From the NCBI RefSeq assembly GCF_000803215.1, contig NZ_JSXC01000024.1:62001-126000 (forward strand): a stretch of 64,000 bases of DNA, given 5' to 3'. Below the pieces are notes generated by a model, which saw nothing but the letters and a program-made list of their open reading frames with translations, did no database searches and was not told the origin of the DNA. The DNA is from Pectobacterium fontis. Its GTDB lineage: Bacteria > Pseudomonadota > Gammaproteobacteria > Enterobacterales > Enterobacteriaceae. How positions within the stretch are numbered: the first letter of the stretch is position 1; the number at the start of each line of letters is the position of its first letter. A program made the position numbers and the translations under genes. Of this stretch, positions 25,717 through 35,266 are shown in pieces.

Positions 25717-27210
25717 ATGACCACGCATGCCGTTACACATCATGCTGTTACACATATCGTGTGGCTGCGCAACGATCTGCGCATCACCGATAATCTGGCA
25801 CTGTCTGCGGCCTGTGAGGATTCACGCGCAACCGTGCTGGCGGTCTTTATCGCGACGCCCGCACAGTGGGAAAAGCATGATATGGCACCGCGTCAGGCGG
25901 CCTTTTTGCTGAAGAACCTGAAGCAGGTGCAGCAGGCGCTGGCCGAGAAAGGTATCCCTTTGCATTATCATGAATGTGCTGACTTTGCGGCCTCGGTTGA
26001 CTGGCTGGTACAATTTTGCGCGCAGCAGCAGGCCACCGACCTGTTCTACAACCATCAGTATGAAATCAACGAGCGGCGGCGTGATAAGCAGGTAAAAGAT
26101 CGGTTGGCAGATAGCGTGGTTTGCCACGGTTATCATGACAGCTTGCTGTTGCCGCCAGGCAGTGTGCTAACGGGCAATGGCGAGATGTATAAAGTGTTTA
26201 CGCCATTTCGTCAGGCGTTTATCAAACGTCTGTTAGAGGCGGAGACGACGTGTGTACCGGCACCGGACGCGCGTGGCGAACCGCTCAATAACACCGTGGC
26301 ACTGGCACCGTTCAGCTACCCGCAACGCGAGGTGGATAGCGACGATTTCCCCTGTGGCGAACGGGCAGCACTGCAACAACTGCGCCGCTTTTGCCGTGAG
26401 CAGGTACAGGATTACGGCCAGCAGCGGGATTTCCCGGCATTACCCGGCACCAGCAAGCTTTCGCCGTATCTGGCGCTTGGCATCGTGTCGCCGCGCCAAT
26501 GTTTCAACCGTCTGCGCGCAGAGTGCCCGGATATGCTGGAACGGCGTGAGGGGGGCGAGTTTACCTGGTTTAACGAACTGGTCTGGCGTGAATTTTACCG
26601 TCACCTGATCGTATTCTGGCCGTCGTTGTGTCAACACCGCCCGTTTACTGCGTGGACGCAGTGGGTGAAATGGCGGGAAGCACCGGAGGATTTAGCCGCC
26701 TGGCAACAGGGAAAAACCGGCTACCCCATCGTGGATGCGGCGATGCGCCAACTAAATGAAACGGGGTGGATGCACAATCGCCTGCGTATGATTTGCGCCA
26801 GTTTTCTCGTCAAGGATTTACTGATCGATTGGCGTGAAGGTGAACGCTATTTTATGTCGCAACTGTTGGATGGCGATCTGGCGGCGAATAACGGCGGCTG
26901 GCAGTGGGCGGCATCCACGGGCACCGACGCGGCACCCTATTTTCGTATTTTCAACCCGACAACCCAGGGCGAGCGCTTCGATCCTGAAGGGCGGTTTATC
27001 CGTCATTGGCTACCTGAATTGGCGGCGGTGCCGGATAAAGATATTCATCAGCCCCATCGCTGGGCTGGCAAACAACACCATCAACTGCACTATCCGCTGC
27101 CGATCGTTGATCATAAAACCGCGCGTCAGAACACGCTGGCGGCGTTTGAGGCGGCAAAACATATCGGCATGGCGGATAACGATCGAGAAGAGAACAGTAA
27201 GTATGCGTAA
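25717..27210 (+). CDS. phrB: Deoxyribodipyrimidine photolyase PhrB
   Basis: Light-driven repair of cyclobutane pyrimidine dimers. The 497-aa protein has the N-terminal antenna domain (IVWLRNDLRITDNLALSAAC). The C-terminal FAD domain carries GTSKLSPYLALGIVSPRQ near 240, the RMICASFLVKDLLIDWREGE segment near 353 and the signature NNGGWQWAASTGTDAAP near 390. The N-terminus contains a tandem HAVTH-HAVTH from a 15-base duplication that other photolyases lack. Shine-Dalgarno GAGG upstream. It overlaps the start of ybgI by 8 bases. Confidence 0.96.
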   Translation: MTTHAVTHHAVTHIVWLRNDLRITDNLALSAACEDSRATVLAVFIATPAQWEKHDMAPRQAAFLLKNLKQVQQALAEKGIPLHYHECADFAASVDWLVQFCAQQQATDLFYNHQYEINERRRDKQVKDRLADSVVCHGYHDSLLLPPGSVLTGNGEMYKVFTPFRQAFIKRLLEAETTCVPAPDARGEPLNNTVALAPFSYPQREVDSDDFPCGERAALQQLRRFCREQVQDYGQQRDFPALPGTSKLSPYLALGIVSPRQCFNRLRAECPDMLERREGGEFTWFNELVWREFYRHLIVFWPSLCQHRPFTAWTQWVKWREAPEDLAAWQQGKTGYPIVDAAMRQLNETGWMHNRLRMICASFLVKDLLIDWREGERYFMSQLLDGDLAANNGGWQWAASTGTDAAPYFRIFNPTTQGERFDPEGRFIRHWLPELAAVPDKDIHQPHRWAGKQHHQLHYPLPIVDHKTARQNTLAAFEAAKHIGMADNDREENSKYA

Positions 27211-27946
27211 TGTGGAACTGGAAAGCATCATTAACGAGAAACTGAACACGGAGACGTTTCAGGACTATGCGCCGAATGGTTTACAGGTTGAAGGGCGTGC
27301 AGAGGTAAAACGTATTGTGACGGGCGTCACCGCCTCGCAGGCACTGCTGGACGCGGCGGTAGAAAAGCAGGCCGATGCGATTCTGGTTCATCACGGCTAC
27401 TTCTGGAAAAACGAACCGCAGATTGTCTGTGGAATGAAGCGTAACCGGCTGAAAACGCTGCTGCTCAATGATATCAACCTGTATGGCTATCACCTGCCGC
27501 TGGATGCACATTCAGAACTGGGAAATAACGCCCAACTGGCGGCACTGCTGGAGATTCAGGTGCAAGGGGCGATTGAGCCGCTGGTGCCGTATGGCGAACT
27601 GGCGCAACCCATGACGGCAGAGGCATTTTGCCGCCGTATAGAAAAGCGTTTGGGGCGTAACGTGCTGCATTGTGGGGATAATGCACCGCAACAGATACAG
27701 CGTGTGGCCTGGTGTACTGGCGGTGGTCAGGGATTTATCGAACAGGCGGCTCGCTTCGGCGTCGATGCGTTTATCACGGGTGAAGTGTCTGAGCAAACTA
27801 TCCACATCGCGCGCGAGATGGGGTTGCATTTCTTCGCTGCCGGACACCACGCCACCGAGCGCGGCGGTATTCGCGCATTAGGGGAATGGCTGGCGGCACA
27901 GCACGGTTTTGATGTGACATTTATTGATATTCCTAACCCCGCTTGA
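27203..27946 (+). CDS. ybgI: NIF3-family metal-binding protein YbgI
   Basis: 247-aa protein of the NIF3/GTP cyclohydrolase I type 2 family, same length as E. coli YbgI. It starts MRNVELESIINEKLNTETFQ at an ATG inside the end of phrB. The same frame is open for 370 codons upstream, but that part only shadows phrB. Metal-binding residues occur in LVHHGYFWKNEP (near residue 62), LPLDAHSELGNNAQL (near 98), and FAAGHHATERGG (near 213). Translational coupling to phrB is likely. Biochemical function is not firmly settled for the family. Confidence 0.93.
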   Translation: MRNVELESIINEKLNTETFQDYAPNGLQVEGRAEVKRIVTGVTASQALLDAAVEKQADAILVHHGYFWKNEPQIVCGMKRNRLKTLLLNDINLYGYHLPLDAHSELGNNAQLAALLEIQVQGAIEPLVPYGELAQPMTAEAFCRRIEKRLGRNVLHCGDNAPQQIQRVAWCTGGGQGFIEQAARFGVDAFITGEVSEQTIHIAREMGLHFFAAGHHATERGGIRALGEWLAAQHGFDVTFIDIPNPA

Positions 27947-28101
27947 CGGGGGAAAATATCGGTATCGCACATAAACGGTGCCGCATGGCTTATGTTGGCA
28001 TCGTTGTTGCTTAACTATTGAGAAGAAAATATATCGGTAAGCAGTGCTAATCATTTGGCCATGTTCATCATGACGGATAAAACGCGATTCAGGAGGAAAA
28101 A

Positions 28102-28758
28102 TTGCAACGAGCACGGTGTTATCTTCTGGGCGAGAGGGCTGTCGTACTGGAACTGGATCCGCCCATGTCGCTGGAGAGCCAGCAGCGGATATGGGGGCTT
28201 ACCGAACGCCTGAATCACCATGAAGAGGTGCTGGAGGCGATTCCGGGCATGAATAATCTCACTGTGCTACTGGCGCATCCGCAGCGGGTGGCGCTGGATG
28301 CCATTGAACGTTTGCAGCGCTGGTGGGAAGAGAGTGAATCGCTGGTGTTTGATCCACGCGATATCGACATTCCTGTTATCTATGGCGGAGAGGCGGGGCC
28401 GGATCTGGCAGACGTTGCGGCGCACAGTGGCCTGACGGTCAGTCAGGTGGTGGAAGTACATGCGACTGCACAGTATGTCGTCTACTTTCTGGGTTTCCAG
28501 CCGGGCTTTGCTTACCTCGGCGGATTACATGAGAAATTGCATATGCCGCGCCGCGCTGAACCGCGTGTGCGAGTACCAGCAGGGTCGGTGGGGATTGGCG
28601 GTGCGCAGACGGGAATTTATCCGCTGGCGACGCCGGGCGGCTGGCAACTGATTGGTCGTACCTCGCTGAAATTGTTTAATCCACAAATGATGCCACCCAC
28701 GTTGCTGCGCCCCGGTGATAACGTTCGGTTTCTGCCACAGCAGGAGGGCGTATGCTGA
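28102..28758 (+). CDS. pxpB: 5-oxoprolinase subunit B PxpB
   Basis: Subunit of the ATP-dependent 5-oxoproline hydrolase that returns cyclised glutamate to metabolism. The 218-aa KipI-like protein has the family motif [14 protein letters not shown] near 130-143 and [19 protein letters not shown] near 152-170. The start is a TTG at 28102 with an ideal AGGAGG 6 bases upstream; no ATG fits. It overlaps pxpC by 7 bases, beginning the operon pxpB-pxpC-pxpA. Confidence 0.94.
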   Translation: MQRARCYLLGERAVVLELDPPMSLESQQRIWGLTERLNHHEEVLEAIPGMNNLTVLLAHPQRVALDAIERLQRWWEESESLVFDPRDIDIPVIYGGEAGPDLADVAAHSGLTVSQVVEVHATAQYVVYFLGFQPGFAYLGGLHEKLHMPRRAEPRVRVPAGSVGIGGAQTGIYPLATPGGWQLIGRTSLKLFNPQMMPPTLLRPGDNVRFLPQQEGVC

Positions 28759-29696
28759 ACGTTATCCATGCCGGATTGCATACGTCGGTACAGGACGGTG
28801 GTCGTGTTGGCTTTCGCCGTTTGGGGATCAGCCAGTCAGGTGCGCTCGATCTACCTGCCCTGAAAATGGCTAATCTGCTGGTGGGCAACGCGGAGAATGC
28901 TGCCGCGCTGGAGATTACGCTGGGCAAATTTAGCGCAACATTCACTACCGCCTGCTGGGTAGCGCTGACGGGGGCAGACTGCCATGCTGATCTCGATGGA
29001 AAGCCGCTCTGGACAGGCTGGCGTTTCGCCGTGAAGCCGGGGCAAACCCTGAAAATGCGTATGCCGCGTAATGGCATGCGCAGCTATCTGGCCTTGTCCG
29101 GCGGTGTGGAGGTGCCAGAAGCGCTCGGTTCGCGTAGTACCGATTTGAAAGCCGGTTTTGGTGGGTTTAACGGTCGTTTATTGGTGGATGGCGATGAGAT
29201 TCCGCTGGGAACGCCAACGCGCGAGCTGACACGGGAAGTGGGCATTAAGCAGTTGTTGTTCAGCAATCGCGTACGGGCATTGCCAGGGCCGGAGTATCAA
29301 GAGTTCAGCGAAGAGATGCAGGAATTGTTTTGGCGTACATCCTGGCAACTCAGCCCGCAAAGCAACCGTATGGGTTACCGTTTATTGGGGGCTGAATTAC
29401 AGCGTACAACATCTTCAGGCAACAAACCGCGCGAACTGCCATCGCATGGGCTGCTGCCGGGTGTCGTACAGGTTCCGCACAATGGTCACCCTATCGTACT
29501 ACTGGCGGATGCGCAGACAACGGGGGGTTACCCACGTATTGCGACGGTGATCGAAGCCGATTTATTCCATCTGGCGCAAATCCGGCTCGGTGAGCCCATC
29601 CATTTTATTCACTGCACGCAGGCACAGGCGCAAAAAGCAGCCGACGAACAGCGACGTTACCTCGAACAACTGGCGTGGAGGCTGCATGATTATTGA
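28752..29696 (+). CDS. pxpC: 5-oxoprolinase subunit C PxpC
   Basis: KipA/biotin-dependent-carboxyltransferase-like subunit that works with PxpB in 5-oxoproline cleavage. The 314-aa protein begins [18 protein letters not shown] and has [20 protein letters not shown] near residues 25-44, the usual family signature, and [17 protein letters not shown] near 255. GGAGGGCG inside the end of pxpB is the ribosome site. It overlaps pxpB by 7 and pxpA by 11 bases, so the three are translationally coupled. Confidence 0.95.
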   Translation: MLNVIHAGLHTSVQDGGRVGFRRLGISQSGALDLPALKMANLLVGNAENAAALEITLGKFSATFTTACWVALTGADCHADLDGKPLWTGWRFAVKPGQTLKMRMPRNGMRSYLALSGGVEVPEALGSRSTDLKAGFGGFNGRLLVDGDEIPLGTPTRELTREVGIKQLLFSNRVRALPGPEYQEFSEEMQELFWRTSWQLSPQSNRMGYRLLGAELQRTTSSGNKPRELPSHGLLPGVVQVPHNGHPIVLLADAQTTGGYPRIATVIEADLFHLAQIRLGEPIHFIHCTQAQAQKAADEQRRYLEQLAWRLHDY

Positions 29697-30423
29697 TCTA
29701 AATGCCGATTTGGGTGAAGGCGGCGAGCACGACGAGGCGCTACTGAAGCTGGTGACGTCTGCCAATATTGCCTGTGGCTTCCATGCGGGTGACGCACAAA
29801 CCATGCGTCAGTCAGTACGTTGGGGGATCGGTTATGGGGTCGCGCTCGGCGCACATCCGAGTTTTCCCGATCGTGAGAATTTTGGTCGTAAGGCGATGAA
29901 TGTACCTGCTGAAATTGTCTTTGCGCAGATGGTGTATCAACTTGGTGCGCTCAGTGCGATCGTCGCTGCCGAAGGGGGAAGGTTGTCGCATGTCAAGCCT
30001 CACGGCATGCTTTACAACCAGGCAGCATGTGAACCCGCGCTGGCTGATGCGATAGCCAAGGCGGTGAAGGTCGTCAATCCCGCGCTGCGTCTGGTTGGGT
30101 TGGCGGGCAGTGAGTTGATCCGCGCCGGGCAGCGTCTGGGGCTGGAAACGCGTCAGGAGGTGTTCGCCGACCGCTGCTATCTGCCTGACGGAACGCTAGT
30201 GCCGCGCACGCAGGCAGGGGCGTTGATTAACAGCGATGAACTGGCGCTGGCGCAAACGCTGGAAATGATTCAACGCCAGCGGGTCAGGGCAGTCGATGGT
30301 TCCTGGATTAACGTGCAGGCGGATACGGTGTGTATTCATGGCGACGGACAACATGCGCTGCTGTTTGCCCGCAAGCTGCGTCATTGCTTTAGCCAGCATC
30401 AGATAGCCGTCGCGGCGGCATAG
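29686..30423 (+). CDS. pxpA: 5-oxoprolinase subunit A PxpA (LamB/YcsF family)
   Basis: Catalytic-domain subunit of the three-part 5-oxoprolinase. The start ATG at 29686, within the end of pxpC and preceded by GGAGG, gives the family N-terminus [13 protein letters not shown]; upstream codons in frame are a shadow of pxpC. Further motifs are [16 protein letters not shown] near 26-41, [18 protein letters not shown] near 54-71 and VKPHGMLYN near 105. Length 245 aa, as E. coli YbgL (244). Confidence 0.95.
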   Translation: MIIDLNADLGEGGEHDEALLKLVTSANIACGFHAGDAQTMRQSVRWGIGYGVALGAHPSFPDRENFGRKAMNVPAEIVFAQMVYQLGALSAIVAAEGGRLSHVKPHGMLYNQAACEPALADAIAKAVKVVNPALRLVGLAGSELIRAGQRLGLETRQEVFADRCYLPDGTLVPRTQAGALINSDELALAQTLEMIQRQRVRAVDGSWINVQADTVCIHGDGQHALLFARKLRHCFSQHQIAVAAA

Positions 30424-30525
30424 TCCTTATTTTTGTATCATGGGCAAACCTGATGAAAGCCGTTACCTGCACGAGTTTGGTTCAACGCGCAACATGCAGA
30501 GCGTCTGATTTTCAGGGAGCAAGGT

Positions 30526-31317
30526 ATGCCGGAAGGGCCGGAAATTCGTCGGGCGGCCGATAAGTTGGTCGACGCTATAGTGGGAAAAACGCTGACGTAC
30601 GTCTGGTTTGCGTTTCCCGAATTGAAACCGTATGAGACAGAGTTGGTCGGGCAGCAGATCAGGCAGATTGAAACGCGCGGGAAGGCGTTGTTGACCTATT
30701 TTAGCAACGATCGGGTGTTGTATAGCCACAACCAACTGTATGGCGTGTGGCGAGTCGTGAATGCGGGTGAGTCGCCGGAAACGAAGCGAGATTTACGCAT
30801 TCGGCTGGAGACGCAGGATCGCGCGATTCTGCTTTACAGCGCGTCAGATATTGAAATGCTGACGTCGGAGACGATCTCAACGCATCCTTTTCTGCAACGT
30901 ATTGGCCCTGATGTTCTGGATCTCTCACTAACGCCGGAACAGGTGTGTGAGCGTTTGTTATTACCGCGCTTTCGCCGTCGTCAGTTTAGTGGGCTGTTGT
31001 TGGATCAGGCTTTTCTCGCCGGGCTGGGAAATTACCTGCGCGTCGAGATTCTGTGGCAGGCACGGTTGGCGCCACAACACACGGCTGCACAGTTGAATGA
31101 GGAACAGTTGCAGACGTTAAGTCAGGCGCTGCTAGATATTCCCCGTTTGTCCTACCACACGCGCGGCACCGTTGATGAGAATCGGCATCATGGCGCGATT
31201 TTCTCATTCAAGGTTTTTCATCGTGAAGGGAAGTGCTGTGAGCGCTGCGGTGGCATTATTGAAAGAACGATGCTGTCATCACGTCCGTTTTATTGGTGCC
31301 CGGGTTGCCAGAGTTAA
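30526..31317 (+). CDS. nei: Endonuclease VIII Nei
   Basis: DNA glycosylase/AP lyase that removes oxidised pyrimidines. After Met removal the N-terminus is Pro-Glu-Gly-Pro-Glu, providing the catalytic Pro2 and Glu3. The helix-two-turn-helix ([20 protein letters not shown]) lies near 163-182. The C-terminal zinc finger CERCGG...WCPGC near 238-262 is intact. The 263-aa length matches E. coli. It follows pxpA by 100 bases, the same order as in E. coli. Confidence 0.96.
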   Translation: MPEGPEIRRAADKLVDAIVGKTLTYVWFAFPELKPYETELVGQQIRQIETRGKALLTYFSNDRVLYSHNQLYGVWRVVNAGESPETKRDLRIRLETQDRAILLYSASDIEMLTSETISTHPFLQRIGPDVLDLSLTPEQVCERLLLPRFRRRQFSGLLLDQAFLAGLGNYLRVEILWQARLAPQHTAAQLNEEQLQTLSQALLDIPRLSYHTRGTVDENRHHGAIFSFKVFHREGKCCERCGGIIERTMLSSRPFYWCPGCQS

Positions 31318-31359
31318 AGGGCGCTGTGCAGCTTTTAGATTAATTGAAAAGGATTTCGT

Positions 31360-32073
31360 ATGAGTAATAGAAGTGACATTAGGGATGGTTCTCTCTTTGA
31401 TATGCTCAAATCAGGTATTGTTTATACCGAATTGCTGGGCTGGGTTGATATGGGCCATGCAAGGGGAGACGATATTGTTGAATTAAAACAGCAGTTTTTG
31501 GCCGGCGAAAGCTCTGGAGAACAGAGCTATCGCGTTATGTATCGCCAAGATATGCGATACAAAAAATTCGGTAATAACGTTGGTATAGGAAAGTTCAATC
31601 GATGGGAAATCAAGAGCGAGAGAAGCCGAGACGATATCAATAGCATAATGCTTGCGATGCTTATGAATATTGCCCCTCGATTTGAAAAACAGCAATATGA
31701 TCTATTCTCATGGTATACAGATAGTGGATTCAGTGGTGAGGATTTGGTTTCAGATCTGTTGGGATTTTATCGCGCATTAATTCCCGGCCAATATTCTTAT
31801 CGTGTTCGCCCTGTAAGCCGTGATGCGGCGCTTAGGCGTTGGGATTTTTATGGTGCCATTGGCTCCCATAAGAATCAGGGCTTCCGCCCTATTATTTTTC
31901 CTGATCCGCAAGATGCTTGTATACGACATACACCTTATATAGCAGATCTACCTCACTTTATGACTTGGGTTCGACCATGGAATGATTTTACTTCTGGCGT
32001 AGTTAACATTCTAACGGATGACGGTACAACACTAGAATTTAACAAACCCAAAGGTGGAAGAATTCGGGCATGA
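31360..32073 (+). CDS. Unrecognised 237-aa protein, first gene of a coupled pair
   Basis: Not recognised. The product has no signal peptide. It carries the distinctive stretch YTELLGWVDMGHARGDD near residues 22-38, possibly part of an active or metal site because His and Asp are clustered, and the C-terminal half is rich in aromatic residues (RRWDFYGAIGSHKNQGFRP, MTWVRPWNDFTSG). GGAT upstream gives a weak ribosome site. The stop overlaps the next start as ATGA, so the two genes are translationally coupled. Lower GC than nei or gltA and absence from E. coli here suggest an inserted module. Confidence 0.75.
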   Translation: MSNRSDIRDGSLFDMLKSGIVYTELLGWVDMGHARGDDIVELKQQFLAGESSGEQSYRVMYRQDMRYKKFGNNVGIGKFNRWEIKSERSRDDINSIMLAMLMNIAPRFEKQQYDLFSWYTDSGFSGEDLVSDLLGFYRALIPGQYSYRVRPVSRDAALRRWDFYGAIGSHKNQGFRPIIFPDPQDACIRHTPYIADLPHFMTWVRPWNDFTSGVVNILTDDGTTLEFNKPKGGRIRA

Positions 32074-32492
32074 AAGTAATCAAATATCTATTACTGCTTT
32101 TGGTTCCTGCGGCGATGGTTGGGATGTTATTTGTATTTATTGTGGTGTCGGGTTCCACGGAGATAAGAACGTATACTGAAAGTGAGTATTTTACCTACTA
32201 TGCGTTCACCGATGAAGATATCCGCAACGCCCCAAGGATATCGAGCGATTACGCTTTTGAATATGTGCCCGGTGATGGTTATGCGCCATCAAATGCCATC
32301 ATCTTTAATGATACCTCTGACACGACTCTGCTAAAAACGTACCTCACAACATTAGGATATGAGCAGCAGAAACGTAAGCAGGGGGAGGAAGATGTGTGGA
32401 AAAAGCATACTGAAATTGAAGGGGCAACCTTCTATATCTGGGTTAATAAAGACGCTAAACAGGTTTACCTTACGAAAGTATTCCAGGACTAA
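32070..32492 (+). CDS. Unrecognised 140-aa membrane-anchored protein, second gene of the pair
   Basis: Not recognised. One N-terminal membrane segment (YLLLLLVPAAMVGMLFVFIV, about residues 5-24) is followed by a ~110-residue periplasmic domain with many Tyr and acidic residues (TEIRTYTESEYFTYYAF). There is no lipobox, so it is probably a single-pass anchor. It overlaps the upstream gene by 4 bases (ATGA). A large soluble protein coupled to a small anchored partner could be an enzyme with its inhibitor or immunity protein, but nothing in the sequence proves that. Confidence 0.72.
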   Translation: MKVIKYLLLLLVPAAMVGMLFVFIVVSGSTEIRTYTESEYFTYYAFTDEDIRNAPRISSDYAFEYVPGDGYAPSNAIIFNDTSDTTLLKTYLTTLGYEQQKRKQGEEDVWKKHTEIEGATFYIWVNKDAKQVYLTKVFQD

Positions 32493-32546
32493 CTGCAACT
32501 GCGCTGATTATCCGTATTTCAATCACCATTGAAAATCAGTGTAGTG

Positions 32547-32583
32547 CAAAAAAACAAAGGCCAGATATGATATCCGGCCTTTT
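32547..32583 (-). terminator. terminator of gltA
   Basis: Stem AAAGGCC-GATAT/ATATC-GGCCTTT (one mismatch) is followed on the minus strand by TGTTTTTTT, 17 bases after the gltA stop. Its symmetry may also stop transcription of the gene pair coming from the left. Confidence 0.85.
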
Positions 32584-32599
32584 GCATAGACTGAATGGA

Positions 32600-33880
32600 T
32601 TATTTCAGATTGGACGTAAAGTCACGTTTGTCGTAGCCGGTATACAACTGACGAGGACGGGCAATCTTGATGCCGTCGTCGTGCATTTCGTTCCAGTGTG
32701 CAATCCAGCCCACGGTACGTGCCATCGCGAAGATAACGGTAAACATGGAAGAGGGAATCCCCATCGCTTTCAGGATGATACCGGAGTAGAAATCCACGTT
32801 CGGATACAGTTTCTTCTCAATGAAGTACGGGTCGTTCAGCGCGATATGTTCCAGCTCCATCGCTACTTCCAGCAGGTCGTCTTTTCTGCCCAATTCTTTC
32901 AGCACTTCATGACAGGTTTCACGCATGACTTTGGCGCGTGGATCGTGGTTCTTGTACACGCGGTGGCCAAAGCCCATCAGGCGGAAGGAGTCATTCTTGT
33001 CTTTGGCTCGTTCGATAAACGCCGGAATGTGTTCCACGCTGCTGATTTCTTCCAGCATACGCAAACAGGCTTCGTTCGCACCACCGTGCGCCGGTCCCCA
33101 CAGCGAGGCGATCCCCGCGGCGATACAGGCAAACGGGTTTGCGCCAGATGAACCCGCGGTACGCACGGTAGAGGTTGACGCGTTTTGTTCGTGATCGGCA
33201 TGCAGGATCAGAATGCGATCCATCGCACGTTCCAGCACCGGATTCACGACATATTCTTCACAAGGCGTGGAGAACATCATATGCAGGAAATTACCCGCAT
33301 AGGACAAGTTGTTTTTCGGGTATACGAACGGCTGACCGAGTGAGTATTTGTAGCACATTGCCGCGACGGTCGGCATTTTAGACAACAGGCGATAGGCCGC
33401 AATTTCGCGGTGACGCTCAATATTGATGTCCAATGAATCGTGGTAGAACGCGGCCAGTGCGCCCGTTACGCCGCACAAAACAGCCATTGGGTGCGAATCG
33501 CGACGAAAACCGTGGAACAGACGGGTAATCTGTTCGTGGATCATGGTGTGGCGAGTCACGGTCGTCTTGAAAGTCTCATACTGTTCTACGGTCGGAACTT
33601 CACCGAACAGCAGGATGTAACACACTTCAAGATAATTAGATTTTTCAGCGAGTTGGGCAATCGGGAAGCCACGGTGTAGCAGAATGCCTTCATCACCGTC
33701 GATATAAGTAATCTTGGATTCACAAGATGCAGTAGAGGTAAAGCCGGGGTCAAATGTGAAGTAACCTTTAGAGCCGAGGGGACGAATATCGATCTCATCA
33801 TGTCCTAGTGTGCCGGATAGGACATTTAGCTCAATGGGGTCTTTACCTTCTAGGGTAAGTGTTGCTTTTTTATCAGCCAT
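32600..33880 (-). CDS. gltA: Citrate synthase GltA
   Basis: Condenses acetyl-CoA and oxaloacetate, the entry step of the TCA cycle. The 426-aa product is the NADH-sensitive type II enzyme. Catalytic regions are [13 protein letters not shown] (near residue 261), [15 protein letters not shown] with the second catalytic His (near 303) and [14 protein letters not shown] with the catalytic Asp (near 360). [20 protein letters not shown] is also conserved. AAGGAGAC is a good ribosome site. Divergent from sdhC as in E. coli. Confidence 0.97.
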   Translation of the reverse strand: MADKKATLTLEGKDPIELNVLSGTLGHDEIDIRPLGSKGYFTFDPGFTSTASCESKITYIDGDEGILLHRGFPIAQLAEKSNYLEVCYILLFGEVPTVEQYETFKTTVTRHTMIHEQITRLFHGFRRDSHPMAVLCGVTGALAAFYHDSLDINIERHREIAAYRLLSKMPTVAAMCYKYSLGQPFVYPKNNLSYAGNFLHMMFSTPCEEYVVNPVLERAMDRILILHADHEQNASTSTVRTAGSSGANPFACIAAGIASLWGPAHGGANEACLRMLEEISSVEHIPAFIERAKDKNDSFRLMGFGHRVYKNHDPRAKVMRETCHEVLKELGRKDDLLEVAMELEHIALNDPYFIEKKLYPNVDFYSGIILKAMGIPSSMFTVIFAMARTVGWIAHWNEMHDDGIKIARPRQLYTGYDKRDFTSNLK

Positions 33881-34535
33881 TTACAGTCTCCTTAGCGCTT
33901 TAATTTTAAAATTTTCACTGAAGAAATACCGTCATGCCTGTACACCGAACGAATAAATAGCCGGTGAAACTCTGTCGTGACACAGTCGTCAAATAGGATA
34001 CAGAGTAAGGCGGATTGCCGCATTCAGGATGAAAAATTCGTTCTCCAGGTAATGAACCATCTCCAGGTAATTAACAACGATCTGAATAAATAGATTGTAG
34101 TCATTACCTATGATTTTTACGTGGACTCTCTTCACTGTTACATAAGTTACGTCAGTGTGGAAGTGTCGCCGTTATGCTTTAACACATCATAAGAAATGTA
34201 ATCCCCTAGTTGTAATAGAAATGTTGAACTTTTGTCAAATCAGATAATTAATTTTATATAAATTGTGAAATCCGTGATCGGAATCACTGTTCGGGGCAAA
34301 TGTCACCAAACAGTTTGTATGGGAATTGTAATAGGAATGTGAAGGACCTATACTGCCGCCAGGTCTCCGGAATCACCCTGCAGTAGGAGCACCCAGTATG
34401 AAAGGATCATGCGCTGTTTAGACACCGGAATGTCGATGTTTGAGCGCGTATCGTAAACCCACTTTTCAGGGCTGTAACTTTCATACTGTCTGACCCCACA
34501 TCAGGCCCGGAGGAAGAAACAATAATAAAAGCTGT
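33881..34535. promoter_or_regulatory. gltA-sdhC divergent control region
   Basis: 655 AT-rich bases with a CRP-like site at 34272-34289. In E. coli ArcA, Fnr and CRP act in this interval; ArcA sites are too degenerate to call by eye. No further gene was seen. GCCCGGAGGAAG at 34505-34516 is the nearest ribosome-site-like sequence to sdhC. Confidence 0.5.
34272..34289 (+). promoter_or_regulatory. possible CRP site upstream of sdhC
   Basis: CGTGA-TCGGAA-TCACT is a palindromic match to TGTGA-N6-TCACA (eight of ten). It lies about 260 bases before sdhC. cAMP-CRP is known to activate E. coli sdh and gltA. Confidence 0.45.
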
Positions 34536-34925
34536 GTGGGCAAATTTGTGAAAAAACAAAGACCTGTCAATCTGGAATTGCAGACGATCCAGTTTCCCGT
34601 TACTGCGATAGCCTCTATTCTTCACCGCGTCTCCGGCGTTATCACTTTTGTCGCTGTCGGCATTTTACTGTGGCTGTTAGGGACTTCTCTTTCTTCAGAA
34701 GAAGGGTTCCTGCGTGCTGCGGAAATGATGGATAGCTTCATCGTCAAGTTTATCGTTTGGGGCATCCTCGTTGCGTTGGCTTATCACATTGTTGGTGGTT
34801 TACGTCATCTATTGATGGATTTTGGTTATATAGAAGAAGACCTTGCCGCAGGTAAGCGTTCTGCAACTCTCTCCTTTATTATTACTGTCGTGCTTTCAAT
34901 TTTGGCTGGAGTCCTCGTATGGTAA
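34536..34925 (+). CDS. sdhC: Succinate dehydrogenase cytochrome b556 subunit SdhC
   Basis: Membrane anchor of succinate:quinone oxidoreductase (complex II), binding heme b and quinone. The 129-aa protein has three membrane helices and the heme-ligand region [18 protein letters not shown] near 80-97. [20 protein letters not shown] near the N-terminus is strongly conserved. The GTG at 34536 aligns with the E. coli start. The Shine-Dalgarno GGAGGAAG lies about 20 bases upstream, unusually far; a second GTG at 34548 is possible but is further still. Overlaps sdhD by 7 bases. Confidence 0.93.
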   Translation: MGKFVKKQRPVNLELQTIQFPVTAIASILHRVSGVITFVAVGILLWLLGTSLSSEEGFLRAAEMMDSFIVKFIVWGILVALAYHIVGGLRHLLMDFGYIEEDLAAGKRSATLSFIITVVLSILAGVLVW

Positions 34926-35266
34926 GCAATGCTTCTGCGTTAGGACGCAATGGCGTACACGATTGGTTACTGATTCGCGCTTCCGCCATCGTCATTGTTC
35001 TGTATGTAATTTATATTATTGGTTTTGTTGCTACGGCTGGCGACATCACGTATGACATCTGGCGTGGTTTCTTCTCCATGGCCCTCACCAAAGTATTCAC
35101 ACTGCTAACGTTATTTTCCATTCTGGTTCATGCCTGGATAGGGATGTGGCAAGTGCTGACCGACTACATTAAACCGCTAGCCTTACGCCTGACGTTACAG
35201 TTGGCGATTGTGGTCGCGCTGTTGGTGTACGTCATTTATGGAACTATTGTAGTGTGGGGTGCGTGA
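34919..35266 (+). CDS. sdhD: Succinate dehydrogenase membrane anchor SdhD
   Basis: Second membrane subunit of complex II. The 115-aa protein has three hydrophobic helices, the heme ligand His in [18 protein letters not shown] near residue 71, and the quinone-site Tyr in the same motif. Same length as E. coli SdhD. It overlaps sdhC by 7 bases and shares one base with the sdhA start (TGATG), so the operon is translationally coupled. Confidence 0.96.
   Translation: MVSNASALGRNGVHDWLLIRASAIVIVLYVIYIIGFVATAGDITYDIWRGFFSMALTKVFTLLTLFSILVHAWIGMWQVLTDYIKPLALRLTLQLAIVVALLVYVIYGTIVVWGA

Noticed and set aside
26834-27202. N-terminal extension of ybgI through phrB
   Set aside because: The open frame overlaps conserved photolyase sequence; the family start is the ATG at 27203.
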